DNA from: Cryptomeria japonica
Lineage: Eukaryota > Streptophyta > Pinopsida > Cupressales > Cupressaceae
Assembly (NCBI RefSeq): GCF_030272615.1
Contig: NC_081410.1
Location: 187,390,119-187,454,118 of the forward strand
DNA length: 64,000 bases
Reading direction: 5' to 3'
Below are positions 10,280 through 22,277 of this stretch, piece by piece. Both the position numbers and the translations under genes were made by a program. The notes beneath the pieces are model-generated. The model saw only the letters and a program-made list of their open reading frames with translations, was not told the origin of the DNA and ran no database searches. Position 1 is the stretch's first letter. Each line of letters starts with the position of its first letter.

Positions 10280-13200
10280 ATGATTGATAGAGGTGATTTA
10301 ATAATTGATGGTCTCAAGACAAATGGTGACCATGGAGCCTTTAAAAATCCTCTTCCAAACTACAACAAGGATGGGGCTTCAACCTCAAACGATACACATG
10401 GAGCTCCTATCATTCACATCTACAATAACACCATTAATCATATATTAGCCGAGGACAATCAAGTAAACGTCATCACAATCCGAGATAAGCATGATCATGA
10501 ATTTGTGAACATAACAACTAGAACTCAAAAATATGTCTTGAAGGGACATATGTCAACAACAAACACCATACCCAAAATTCAATATGATCTAGTCAATCAA
10601 CTACACAAAACTCTTTCTCAAATATCCATACTGGAGTTGCTAAAACTTTCGCCAAAACACAAAGACATATTGGAACAAGCGTTATTAGAAACAAATGTAC
10701 CTCAAGATTTGGATGCTGACAAATTCCAAGCTATGGTTGCTCATATGATAGGGCCTCATAATCTCACTTTTTCTAAGCATGATAATATCTCATTGAGCCA
10801 TCCACATAATACTCCTCTCCATATTGAAGTCATAGCCTATAAACACCGAGTTAAACAAGTATTAATAGATGGAGGAGCTGGACTCAATATTTGTACCTTA
10901 AAACTTATCTATGCATTAGGCTTCTATGAGGAGTCTATTGATCCACACAAAAAGACTACTATAAAGGCATATGATGATGAAGAAAGATCGTCTAAAGGAA
11001 TAGTGGTGTTACTAATTCAGGTAGGACCGATACAAAAGAATACTATGTACCGAGTCTTAGACATAGATCTCACATACAATATCTTATTAGGTCGACCCTG
11101 GATACATGAAATGCAAGCAGTACCTTCTACATATCACCAGTGTGTCAAATTTCCCTACAATGGGCAGGAGGTTTCTATATCAGCTGATCATAATCCATTT
11201 CAACATTGTAATGCAATGGGGGCAGCCCAAGACAACCTGGTTCCACATAATAGAGAAAAACAAAGTTCCTTAGCACCAGATCTTCAACATGAAAAGTCTA
11301 GAGATTCAAAAACTGAAAATCAAAGAGCACGGCATGGGAGAATACTCTTTGGAACCCATGTATTTGGCCAACTTACCAACATCACCTAAATCTCATGGAT
11401 TACCTACAACATCAACACATCAAGCAACTCATCCCATCACCAAGTTTGATGGCACATTTATCCATCTTGGCACTCTAGAACATGAATCAGAGGAAAAAGA
11501 CATCCTTAGTTGGTTATACAAGGATGAAGAAGAAACTAACAGAGGAGCTACTATGGAGATAGTTATACCAACACACCTGTACGGAAAAGGATACTTAATC
11601 ATACAATGAATGGGATATAACGACAAAGGACCTATTGGAAAGTGTAAGGAAGGCATCACAGAACTAATAGATCCTCATTCACAGTCTAGTAAAGACAAAA
11701 CAGGATTGGGTTATGAACTCACTCTACTACCAAGAAAGACACCATGCAAATATCAAAAACCTTAGTGGAAAGCAAAGAAGAAGTACAAAGAAGAATCCTG
11801 GCAAGAGGCACTATTTGAGTGAGCAGAAATAATACATAAAGAACATGAACATCAAGAAAGGAAGCAACATCAAACAAAACCCACAACATCTATAGGAGTA
11901 CATCATATTCAAGAACCTATATCCAACAAAGTAGAATCACCTCCTGATAGCATCATTCCTCCCCAAGGAGAGACAGTATATGAACAAATACAAAGAGTAG
12001 AAGCAGGATCTGACACAGATTCTAAGAAAACTATCAAACTTGTATCAATCATCAATGACTGTTTTCACCCTACAACATACCAGTCTACAACATAGAAAGA
12101 ATCTAGGATACTACCTCTAAGATTGATTCCAATGAATATGAATGGGGCAGTTGTTCTAGTGTTACTGAAGATATTTGTGCAAATGATAGTCATACACCCA
12201 TTTCTCAAGAAGCGTGCAACACAGAACATAGACCGCTTGAATTTGGTCCACAAAATATCTATGACGCCAAGGAAAATGAACGATGTCATTATGAGCAAGT
12301 CTATATGGAAGATGATACCATCAAAGACCTTGACAAAATCCTTAACTTCTTTGACACCCAGGCCAATCAGGATGATACCTCCATCCTAACACTTACAGCA
12401 ACAAAACTTGACCTGCCAAATGACTCTTTACCACTTGTCTTTCTTGACCTCATAGACTGGGATGAACCTGAAATTCATGATATACCAATTTTCCCAAATG
12501 ATGAATCTATTATCCATTACTTGTGTACCATTAACCCAGAAACAGACTCTACCAGTGAACAAAGTAACAACGTCTACAATCCTGGAAGTGCCAAGTATAT
12601 CAGTCGCAAAAATGAAATCAATAAAAGATCTATTGATGAAAACGAGTCAATGGCAGCAATGGATCACAAAAAAGTAAAAATAAAGGACACATCTGAGGGT
12701 GAAAATATTTTTAAGGCACCTAAAGATGGGCGACTTGACACTCTTCCGGAACATTAGTATGAGCGATCACCCATATTTATTGATTCCACTCAATCAATCA
12801 ACATTGGTACTACAGAAGTAGCGAAAAACATACACCTGGCAGAATCTCTAACAAAGGAAGAAAGATCATAATTTATTAAATTTTTTAAAGAAAAGCAAAT
12901 CAACTTTGCTTGGTCATATGCAAATATGCCTAGGATTGATCCACAATTAATCATGCATCACTTGTCCATTACTCTAGGAGCTAAGCCAGTTAAGAAAAAA
13001 TTGCGAAAGATGAATCCACATGTGGCACTCATGGTTAAAATTGAACTCAAGAAACTATTAGATGTCAGATTCATTCGACCTATCGACTATGCTGAATGGA
13101 TTTCCAACATCATGCTAGTATCAAAACCAGATGGTAGTATCAGAATATGCACTGATTTTAGAGATGTCAACAAAGCCTGTCCAAAGGATGACTTCCCTTT

Positions 13201-16047
13201 GCCTAGTATCGACATAATTGTAGACCTCACAACAGGCCATGCAATGTTATCACTAATGGATGGTTTTTCAGGCTATAATCAAATCAAGATAGAACAATGT
13301 TTACCTATCCTTGGGGAACATACTATTGGAATGTTATGCCTTTTGGCTTAAAAAAATGTAGGTGCCACTTATCAACAAGCAATGACAACAATCTTTCATG
13401 ACATGATACATACCTTCATGGAAGACTATGTGGATGATTTACTAGCTAAATCCTTCACTAGAGTAGAACATCTAAGCATCTTAGAAAAGATTTTTGATAG
13501 ATTAGAGAAATTCTAAGTCAGGCTCAACCCTAAGAAGTGTGTCTTCAGGGTTACATCAGGAAAGCTACTAGGCCATATAGTTTTAGCTAAAGGTATCAAA
13601 GTGGATCCAGCAAAGGTACAAGCAATTATGGAGATGCCACCACCAAAGAACATCAGTCAGCTCAGATCTCTACAAGGACAACTCCAATCAATCAGGCGAT
13701 TCATCACTCAACTAGCAGATAAAAGTCTCTCATTTAATCATTTGCTACATAAAAATGTACCATTCAGATGGGAAGCCAAATATTCTGAATCTTTCTATCA
13801 AATCAAATAGTATCTAATGAACCCACCAGTTCTAGTACCACCAATAGCAGGGAAGCCACTCATTCTCTACATTTCAACAACAGATATATCACTGGGGGCA
13901 TTGTTAGCACAAGAAGATCAACAAGGCAAGGAATGAGTTATATACTACATCAGAAGGACATTGAACAAATATGAATTAAACTATACATTAATTGAGAAGA
14001 CTTGTCTAACAGTAGTATTCGCCTCTCAAAAGTTTTGACATTACATGCTAGCACACACAATTAAGTTAATTGCAAAAATTGATCCTCTCAAATATCTACT
14101 CAGCAAGGCAGCTCTTATAGGCAGATTGGCTAAATGGGTCATGATTCTCAGTGAATTTGATATCCACTACATAGAACAATGAGCTATCAAAGGACAAACA
14201 ATCACAGATCAACTAACTGAAGCACCACTACCTGGAAAACAAACTATGGAGATCGAATTTCTAGACAGGAATGTTCTTTCTATTTCTACCAAACAATGGA
14301 CCTTTTACTTTGATGGATCCTACACACAACATGGCTCAGGTGCTGGCCTTTTGTTCATCACTCCTGAAAGACACACTATACCAAGATCATATAGGCTTAT
14401 GTTTCCATGCATGAATAATGTGGTTGAATATGAGGCATTGGTTATAAGCATCAAAATGGCCGTAGAATGGAGAATCATAGAGTTAAAGGTCTATGGAGAT
14501 TCACAACTAGTCGTCAATCAAATCAACAACGACTATCAGACAAAGGATGAAAAGTTGCAACCGTACAAGTGAATTGTGGATGACTTCAAGCAATATTTTG
14601 TACACATCACCTTTGAACAAATACCAAGGTTGGATAACAAAGCAGCCGATGCAATGGCTACTATCACTTCACTACTGCAAATCCCAGAGCAACGGAGTCG
14701 TTACAAGTTTCTGGTAGAGCAACTGTTCTCCCCAACCTATGACCACTTTGATTCCCATGTTATCTATGCCTTGACCAGTTTGGACTCTCCATTGTATGGA
14801 ACGATATATGATTATCTTAAAAACAACATTTTACCCATTGATCTATCCTGAAACCAAAAATGTAACTTCATCCGGCAAGCCGCCCGTTATACCCTCACTA
14901 TTGATACTTTGTACCGTGGAGGTCTGGATGGTACTCTTCTTTTTTGCCTTGATCGTAATGAATCTAACTCTACTTTACATGAGCTTCACGAAGGTATCTG
15001 TGGCACACATTCAAGTGGTACTACTCTTGCTAAAAATCTTCTGAGAATGGGATATTATTTGCCGACAATGGAAAAATACTCTTATCACTTTGCAAAAAAG
15101 TGTCCTAAATGCCAAATCCATGGCAATCTAATACATTCACTGGCATAGGAACTGCAGCCATTCACGACATCCTAGCCTTTTGTCAGTGGGGACTAGACTT
15201 GGTCGGAAAAATTCATCCTTCATCTTCAAATGGACACAAGTTCATTATAACTACAATGAAATACTTTACCAAATGGATTGAAGCAGTTCCCATGACCACA
15301 GTGACTAGGAAACAAATTGCCTCTTTTATCCTTAATTATCTGATCTGCAGATATGGTATCTCGAGTTCCATCATCACAGATAATGGATGGCCTTTCAAGA
15401 ACCAAGATGTACAAGAACTATGTGAAAAATTCAACATCCAACATCATTTTTCTACACCTTACTGCCCATAGGGGAATTGCCAAGCAAAAGCATCCAACAA
15501 AACAATATTGAAAATCCTAAAGAAAGTAGTGAATGATGCAGGCAAAGATTGGCATATACAGCTTAATCCAGCACTTTGGGCATATAGAACCAACATCCAC
15601 ACACCTATGGGAGCTACACCATATTCATTGGTATATGGATTAGAAGCTATTTTACCCTTGGAGGTAGAAATCCCATCTCTCAGAGTCTCCCTGAAAGGCT
15701 TAATTCTAGATGAAGAGTATCGAGTTAACTGACTTCAAGAACTTGAACTGCTAGATGAAAGATGCCAGCATGCCTACACTCATCTCAAAGCATATCAGCA
15801 ACACATGTGCAGAAGCTACAACCACAAGGTCATTCCCTAAATTTTTTAAGTTGGTGACCTAGTACTCAAAGAAAATCCTAGAAATCAGCAAGATCGAGAA
15901 AAGAAAGGAAAATTTGAACCTAATTGGTTGGGTCCCTATGTCATCATATCAGCCTATGGATTAGGTGCTTATCAGCTAACAACTTCAGAAGGAGATGTGC
16001 TCGACGAACCAACTAAAAACATCCATCTAAAGAAATACTACACTTGA
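10280..16047 (+). pseudogene. pol: pol of element A (protease, G-patch, RT, RNase H, aRNH, integrase; broken)
   Basis: Domains in order: a linker with QISILELLKLSPKHKDILEQ (10620-10680); aspartic protease with LIDGGAGLN at 10862 and ILLGRPWIH at 11083; a G-patch-like GMGYNDKGPIGK segment near 11605; RT with FIRPIDYAEW, RICTDFRDVNKACPKDDFPL and YVDD at 13427-13438; RNase H lacking its first catalytic Asp (ILYISTTD); archaeal-type RNase H with YFDGS, VVEYEA and YGDSQL (14305-14520); integrase zinc finger (HEGICGTH, CPKC) and core (WGLDLVG near 15187, ITDNG near 15376). The third catalytic residue, Glu in the F copy (QAEVSNK), is Lys here (QAKASNK, 15487). About ten stops and several shifts; stops replace Arg, Gln or Trp codons, as methylated-C decay would give. 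Confidence 0.93.
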
Positions 16048-17200
16048 GTAGTCTAATGCACGGAAAAGTCAAAAAATCAAGAAAAAGGCAAAAAGCCAAA
16101 AGGTACAATAAAAGCAACTGGTGAAAACCTGGCAATAGGTGCTATTGTGAGAGGACAACTCCTCTATCTATATCCATATCATTATATCCATAATAAAGCA
16201 CTATTGGCCATCGCCCAAAACTTTTTTTTATCACAATATCCATCCAGGACATACTTAGCGTAGTCACTATCCTGGTTTATCCGCATATTCCTTCACCGTA
16301 TCTCACCATGGCTTGGTAATCACTGTACATATCCACATCAAGAGGTACACTTAACTAGGGGAAATATTCATCAAATTTTGCAGCATGTTCAAGTAGTCAA
16401 AACCCATCACAAACTCAAAACATCATATCCAGCAAACAAAACTCACCCAATCACAAAACAAAACATTGATCGCTTAACAAGATTCACAAAATATGATGGA
16501 TGATTTTTTGAAGTATCAAATGTTGCATCTTGCATAAAGTTTTGACTATTTTTACACTTGAACTTTTTGAATTATTGGATCCTCTGAATTTTCTTCATCA
16601 TGCTTCAAAGCTAGAGAACATCGGGAGACTCCAATATTTTCTTAGTTTTTTGTTTGTGAGGCGATCATCTGTACTATGTAAATACTTGTCTTGAGATGTG
16701 ATTCACAACATATCACTGAAGAGATGAATCCACTTTACGCATACAAATGATTTAGTCTTGTCTATTTATACGCAATCCGAACTCAGGTCATCCTGGTTCA
16801 ATTATACCTTGACGCTTGTGCTATCTTGCAAAATCAAACATCATGTAATTTTTTCTCAAGTCATTATGGTTCAATTATACCATTATGCTTGTATAAATTT
16901 TCAACATATCCCAAAAGAAATCAGTGCTCGATGATGATACATATATAGAAAGCAAACAACATGTGGCTATACAGGGATGACAAATACAAAATGAGGATGC
17001 TCAAAATCAATTAGTTGCATATCCTATCATACATCTCATTTTCAAGATACATCTCACAACATCATGCATATTCATTAAAAATAATATCATATTCATTAAA
17101 TATCATAGGCATCTATCTAAGCATTACATCATCATAGAATAAACAATGACATATAGAAAGCATAATCCATAACACATCACATGAGGATCAAAGAAAATGG

Positions 17201-17235
<35 letters not shown>

Positions 17236-17449
17236 CAAAACTGATAAAAAATACAAAATATGTCATGTCTGTGCAAATACAACAAAATGATCAAAATACA
17301 ATAGAGACAACATCTCTCAGGTATGACTATCTCCTGAGGGGGATGGTCTAGCTGTAGATGTCCCAACACCTAGATCTCTAGGTGGATCCTATCTCGATGG
17401 TCCTGTAATGCCTCTACTCTCCGTCCTTGACCCAGTCTCTCGAGATCGA
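16048..17449 (+). other. Non-coding post-pol region of element A
   Basis: A-rich stretch just after pol, a GTGAAAACCTGG motif at 16119 shared with the post-pol region of F, then AT-rich sequence with a TA microsatellite. I see no gene. It is the 3' flank of the antisense PMD gene; a similar TA-rich 3' flank follows the PMD genes of E (38030) and C (51870). Confidence 0.6.
17205..17232. repeat. (AT)n microsatellite
   Basis: Fourteen uninterrupted AT dinucleotides. Confidence 0.95.
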
Positions 17450-19400
17450 CTAGATCTTGACTGTGTGAAACTCTGCACTTCGGCGCTCCTTGGGCACCAC
17501 ATCCTCATAATGTCTCTTGTAATACTCTACCTCCTTGACTCTCAAGGACAACTCTCTCAAAATGTCTCTCATCGGGCACCTGCTGCCACTCTCTCCAAAA
17601 CCTCGGCTCGACCCAACCGCTCCAAAGTAGTATCCCACTCTATGGTCAGTTGTGCAATTTGACGCTGATGCACCAACAACTGTGTCTACAAATGTTGCAC
17701 TGACAACTACAACAATCTAATCTATGCATCCTCTGCATGCATCAGAATCGGCATCTGTAGGGGTACTTGTGAAGGGGTACCCCTTGTCCCTCTACCTGTC
17801 CTCGGTGCGGGTGGAGGTAAAACATCTGACCTCCTCCTCTGAGCCGGTCGTCACACATCCTCATACCCTCCCACTGCTGCTATCACCTCCCCAACCTGCT
17901 CCTCTCCTCTGATCGCCAAACCTCCTCTCCCTCTATCCACTGCCACTTGTTGTACAACTCTCTCTCCCCGTATCCCCCTATCACCACCATCTCCACCCCT
18001 ATCTCCTCTTCTCCTAAACTCGAATCTCCTGCTAACTCCTTGATGACCTTGGCCACCTCCTCCACCATCTCCACCATCCCCTCCTCCTCCATCACCACCT
18101 CCCTCATCTACCTCCTCATCATCATCAAAAGCTAGAATCATCTCAGTTGGATTAGATATCCTAGCCACTACACGTGCTATGAAGAGTGTTGCAGACTTGT
18201 CAGTCATCCCTACATCCACTATCTCAGGGGTATAATCCCAAATATGGTCGGCTAAATGAAAGAACTCCTCTACTACCACCCCACTATCAATCGTAGGCCC
18301 CCAACCTAGGATATCCTATCTCTGTCGAGCATAAAAGCATGCCCCTTGTGGAATCCCCTACTATCGACCATACTGCCGCAACACCCGACTAACCAAAAAT
18401 ATCTCTATAATAAAGGGTGTCTACCCTATCAGATACCTGGACATGAAAACATGAGGCATCTCCATCCCATCCTTTGCCCATACCTGACAACCTGTATATG
18501 GTCACCAGACTACTATATTAATATCATCCAACACTCTCCTCCAGTGCTCTAGTTTTCCCAGCTTATGCTGGACAACTATCCCTCTGTACCCATATGCGTA
18601 CGCGCATCCAATAGGCCTATCTTTGTCTGCCAATGGCCTAGCTACAGGGATATGCTCCCACGCCCATACTTGTAGTAGTGTCACTCCAACTGATAGATTG
18701 GCATAACCCAAGTACACTACCTCATGCAAATCCCTGTATAAATGGGCCAGCATAGCTGACCCCCATGCAAATTGATGACTCTGTATCACCATATCCTCCA
18801 ACACTAATCCCCACCCCACTAATAGTCCCTTCGACCTACGGTTGAGACATAAGAACCCACCTATGAAACCTGCCAGAACTGATGGTAGAGGAGCGTAATC
18901 CAAATCTAAGAACTCCTACTAGGGGATCTCATACCCACAAATAGTGTCATCCAGAAGGATCCGACAAAGTGCTTCAATCCCACCCTCCCCAGTCTGCTCG
19001 TAGGGTAACAATGCACCTACCACAGGAATCCATAGAATCCAGTAACAATCCTTAGGCGTCACTGTAATCTCACCTGTCTCCAAGTGAAAGGTGTACATAT
19101 CACTGTGCCACCTCTCAGCCAATGCTATCAATAAACTGAGGCATCTCTAACAATGAGGTCAAGCCACACCTCTCAATGATGTCTCTATCTGCCTATGTCA
19201 ATCATGGTATCAATGACCACGGTCTCAAAAATCACTCACATGACTAAACCACTCCAATACGCTCCTGTCAAAAGAAAAACAAGTCCAATATCAGTTTCCT
19301 CATCAACACATGGATATTACAATCAACTTCATCACAAAAACTTGAAAAATTTGAACAAATCTAAATCAAGTTCCACATCATATCAATCCATCAAATCATA

Positions 19401-19600
19401 TCAACTTGTAACACAACTCAAGTTTCACAATCATATCAACTTGTAACACAACTCAAGTTTCACATTCATATCAACTTGTAACACAATTCAAGTTTCATAT
19501 CAACTTGTAACACAACTCAAGTTCCACATCCATGTCAGCTTGTAAAACAACTCAAGTTCCACATCAATATATCAACTTGAAACAATCTCATATCAATCAA
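19401..19600. repeat. 35-bp tandem repeat in the element A PMD intron
   Basis: The phrase TCAACTTGTAACACAACTCA recurs with starts at 19401, 19436, 19471, 19500, 19535 and 19572, steps of 35, 35, 29, 35 and 37 bp. Copies differ by a few substitutions. Confidence 0.88.
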
Positions 19601-19820
19601 GTTCATATCCAGAATCACATCATATCAAATTTGCATCAAATCTATATCAACTTGAAACATCATAAATCAAATCAAGTTATATTAGAGCTCATATTGGACA
19701 ACTTATCAAAACAAAGATAGCAGACATGTAGACTAACAACTTACACCTATCTCAACAAAACTGACATCACCCTACCAATTTTCTTCAGTCCCAAACCACA
19801 CTATACCAAAAAAATTTCCT

Positions 19821-20256
19821 ATGCACTAAATTATCTTATTTATGCGCTAAACTATTTCTCACGCGCTATCCAATTTACCCTATGCGCTAGCCGAAACCTA
19901 TGCACTACCCTTTTCTTTGAAAGCGCCATCTAAACTACCCCATGCGCTAGAATACCCTATGCACTATTCTATCCTCTCTAAGCGCTACACACCTAACCCT
20001 ATGCACTAGCTCACACCTACGTGCTATCTAGACCTACCCATGTGATCCCCTAGAAACCCTATGCACTAGATATCTTCTATGCGCTACCTGTTTTACCTGG
20101 TGCACTACACTTTGCACCTGGTGCGCTAATCTAATCCTATGCACTACCCTAACCTAACAATGCACTAGTCTAAACTTTTTAGATGCTACCCTCTATTTTA
20201 AACCCTACGCGCTATGAAATTTATCGTATGCACTACCCTTTTGCCCCGACGCGCTA
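19821..20256 (-). repeat. 21/18-bp phased TAGCGCAT array in the PMD intron of element A
   Basis: On the plus strand ATGCGCTA copies, that is TAGCGCAT on the PMD-sense strand, start at 19821, 19842, 19861, 19882, 19900, 19921, 19942, 19959, 19980, 20001, 20019, 20040, 20061, 20079, 20100, 20121, 20139, 20160, 20181, 20207, 20228 and 20249. Steps are mostly 21, 21, 18, a higher-order unit of about 60 bp. Decayed copies are mainly ATGCACTA, as expected from CpG loss. It is the same motif as in the sense leader of A but on the opposite strand, so both transcripts carry it in the same orientation. Confidence 0.92.
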
Positions 20257-20492
20257 AAATGCAAAAATCCACATAAAAAATTGAAAAAAAATGACCAAAA
20301 AAGACAAAATAAAAAATAAAAAAGGGATCAAAAGGATTAACTTACTAGTGGTCCATATGCGGTGGGCCTCCGATACCTCCTCATGCGCTCAAATCGATGG
20401 GAAGAATACAAAATCGGCATATTGACTTCTCTCCAAATATCACTTTCTCCAAAGTCAACAAGCACAAATGAGACAAAAAGGAATCACTTTTT

Positions 20493-20504
20493 CCCTTTTA
20501 TAGG
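20493..20504 (-). promoter_or_regulatory. Putative TATA box of the element A PMD gene
   Basis: Minus strand reads CCTATAAAAGGG, about 75 bases before the PMD ATG. An AACCCTAAT telo-box-like word lies just upstream of it (20514-20523). Confidence 0.65.
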
Positions 20505-20826
20505 GTAAATTGAAATTAGGGTTACATGGAGGAGCGTAAAACTTGCTCGTGGTGTCTCATGCTAACCTACCCAACGTCATTATCGAGAGATGAATCAATT
20601 TATTGCATTCAACATAGACCAAAATTTAAAATGCTATTAAAATTATCCAAATTAAATCAAATTTAAAAAAAAAATTGATTCATCTCCCGAGGGGGTATTA
20701 TCAACATCATTTTATCAAATTTGGGGCATGGCATGAAAATCTCAAAATGACATAAAAATTTGATCATCACTAAAGCATGACAACACATCATTTTCTTCCA
20801 ATCAACATGTGCACACATGTCACTTC

Positions 20827-20840
20827 AAAGAGGGGCAAAA
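20827..20840 (+). other. Polypurine tract of element A
   Basis: AAAGAGGGGCAAAA directly precedes the TG of the 3' LTR; one C interrupts the purines. It would prime plus-strand synthesis. Confidence 0.8.
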
Positions 20841-22272
20841 TGTAGACATATAAAAATGACCATATTCCTAAATGAATATTTTATGTTCATTCCTCTATTT
20901 AATTAAATCTAATTTAATTAAATCACCCACATTCCTCTATTTAATTAAATAAATTATTCAATTTATTTAGTTAAATTCACTAGAACCCCTTTCATCATTT
21001 AATTAAATAAATCATTTTATTTAATTAAATCCCTTCTCTCTACTTTTAATTAAATTTACATTTAATTAAATAGTTCACCCCAAATTGAATAAATCTAATT
21101 TATTCAATTTCCCAAATTGCAACCAAATTAAAATAAAGTAATTTATTTTAATTTTCTCTCATCCACTTGCAAAATCCTACATCTCCCACTTGCATCCTAA
21201 ATCCCCTTTCTAAATTCTTCTAGAACCTATCTAATCCTAATCAATTTGCCTAACCCATCTCCTAAATATTGTCACATTCCTAAGCAACTTGAAGTCACTT
21301 CTCAAAGACTCCAAAGTCTTTGAAAAGTGTTTAATGCTTTATGTGTTCAAAAAGCCAACCTCTAAAGTCTTCCAAACCACTAATGGCTCTTACATGAACA
21401 TTTATGGCTCTTACATAACCATTTATGGTTAACCATCAACTCAACCTCCATATAGCCCAAGGGTCTCATCAAGCATTCATTGGTTTGACCATGGTTATTC
21501 CTTTAACCTTTGCACCAGAGTTTACCTCTTGGGTAAAAGCTTTATCCATTGGATAATCTTAACCTAACCTTAACCCTTACCTCCTAAGGTAACCATGAGG
21601 TATTCTCAAGCATTTAACGCTACCTACCTCTCCTCTCAACCAGCCTTATGTTGACAATTTTCACCATTTCATTGGTGAAATTTGTAAACATGGATTGACA
21701 ACTTTCAATATGGACCCTTGATTAACTCTTTCAATCTTGGCCATCCATTGCCCTATTTTCACTATAAATAGAACTCTCCTTCCTCCATTTGAGGATCCAT
21801 GCAAGCTTTTAGTATCTCATTTATGCTCAATTTTAGCACATCTAGTCTAACTTTGCAATAGGAATTAATCTAGTAACATTTTAGACTATTTCCTTTATCA
21901 TTAGCTTAAATCATATAACTAGTATATCATGTTAGGATAGTATTACTACTAATCTTGTCATCTTATAATCTAGTTTATCGCATTTGTAGAATCATGCATC
22001 GATAGGATGCATTTTCATGTTAAAATCAATCATAAGCATCCCTCGTTCTTGCATTTGTCATCCCTAAACCACTTTGCTTAGTGATCTGAGAGCAAAGGCA
22101 TTGGTTTGAGGGACCTTGTGAGATAGAGAACCATAGAACCAACCTTGGGAAATCGAGTCATTCTTCATGACTCCATAACTTGCACCAAGAAGTCTTGTGG
22201 GTGTGTGGACAAGTCTCTTTGAGCTTCACTTTTCACATTTTAAGCCTCACTGACTTGCTTTTCCCGCATACA
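20841..22272 (+). repeat. 3' LTR of element A
   Basis: Starts TGTAGACATAT, ends CCCGCATACA, 1432 bp, matching 1065-2495. The TATA box copy is at 21762-21771. Confidence 0.95.
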
Positions 22273-22277
22273 CCAAT
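22273..22277. repeat. Target-site duplication of element A (right copy, CCAAT)
   Basis: Same five bases as 1060-1064. Confidence 0.93.

Larger units (their letters stand above)
19265..20345 (-). other. Predicted first intron of the element A PMD gene
   Basis: Bounded by GTAAGT and TTTTGACAG on the minus strand, phase 0, at the same place relative to the PMD core as in C and E. At 1081 nt it is longer than the 393-396 nt introns of C and E, and contains two tandem arrays. Confidence 0.7.
17450..20420 (-). pseudogene. Antisense plant-mobile-domain (PMD/MAIN-like) gene of element A
   Basis: Exon 1 is 20346-20420 (25 codons, MPILYSSHRFERMRRYRRPT...), with donor GTAAGT at 20345 and acceptor TTTTGACAG, so exon 2 starts at 19264 in phase 0 (ERIGVV). 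PMD hallmarks follow: LAERWHSDMYTFHLETGE and VTPKDCYWIL (19130-19040), then FAWGSAMLAHLYRDLHEVVYLGY and LLQVWAWEHIPVARP (18780-18640). A Gly/Asp-rich tail (18130-17930) and a C-terminal coil-like segment ending YYKRHYEDVVPKERR (17490) match the E copy. Stops and shifts break the frame. PMD proteins MAIN and MAIL1 of Arabidopsis are nuclear and help silence transposons; the role of element-borne copies is unknown. Confidence 0.85.
1065..22272 (+). mobile_element. Element A: 21-kb Ty3/gypsy Tat-like retrotransposon with antisense PMD gene
   Basis: Complete element with 1.43-kb LTRs at both ends, 5-bp target duplications, primer binding site, purine tract, a long leader, gag, pol, and an antisense plant-mobile-domain gene between pol and the 3' LTR. 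It carries a nested 3.3-kb element (N) in its leader. Gag has lost a central block and pol has many stops and shifts, so it is not autonomous. The layout (extra antisense gene downstream of pol, two RNase H domains) is that of plant Tat-clade elements such as Grande; clade assignment is inference from domain order. LTR copies differ at scattered sites by eye, mostly transitions, so insertion is not very recent. Confidence 0.95.
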
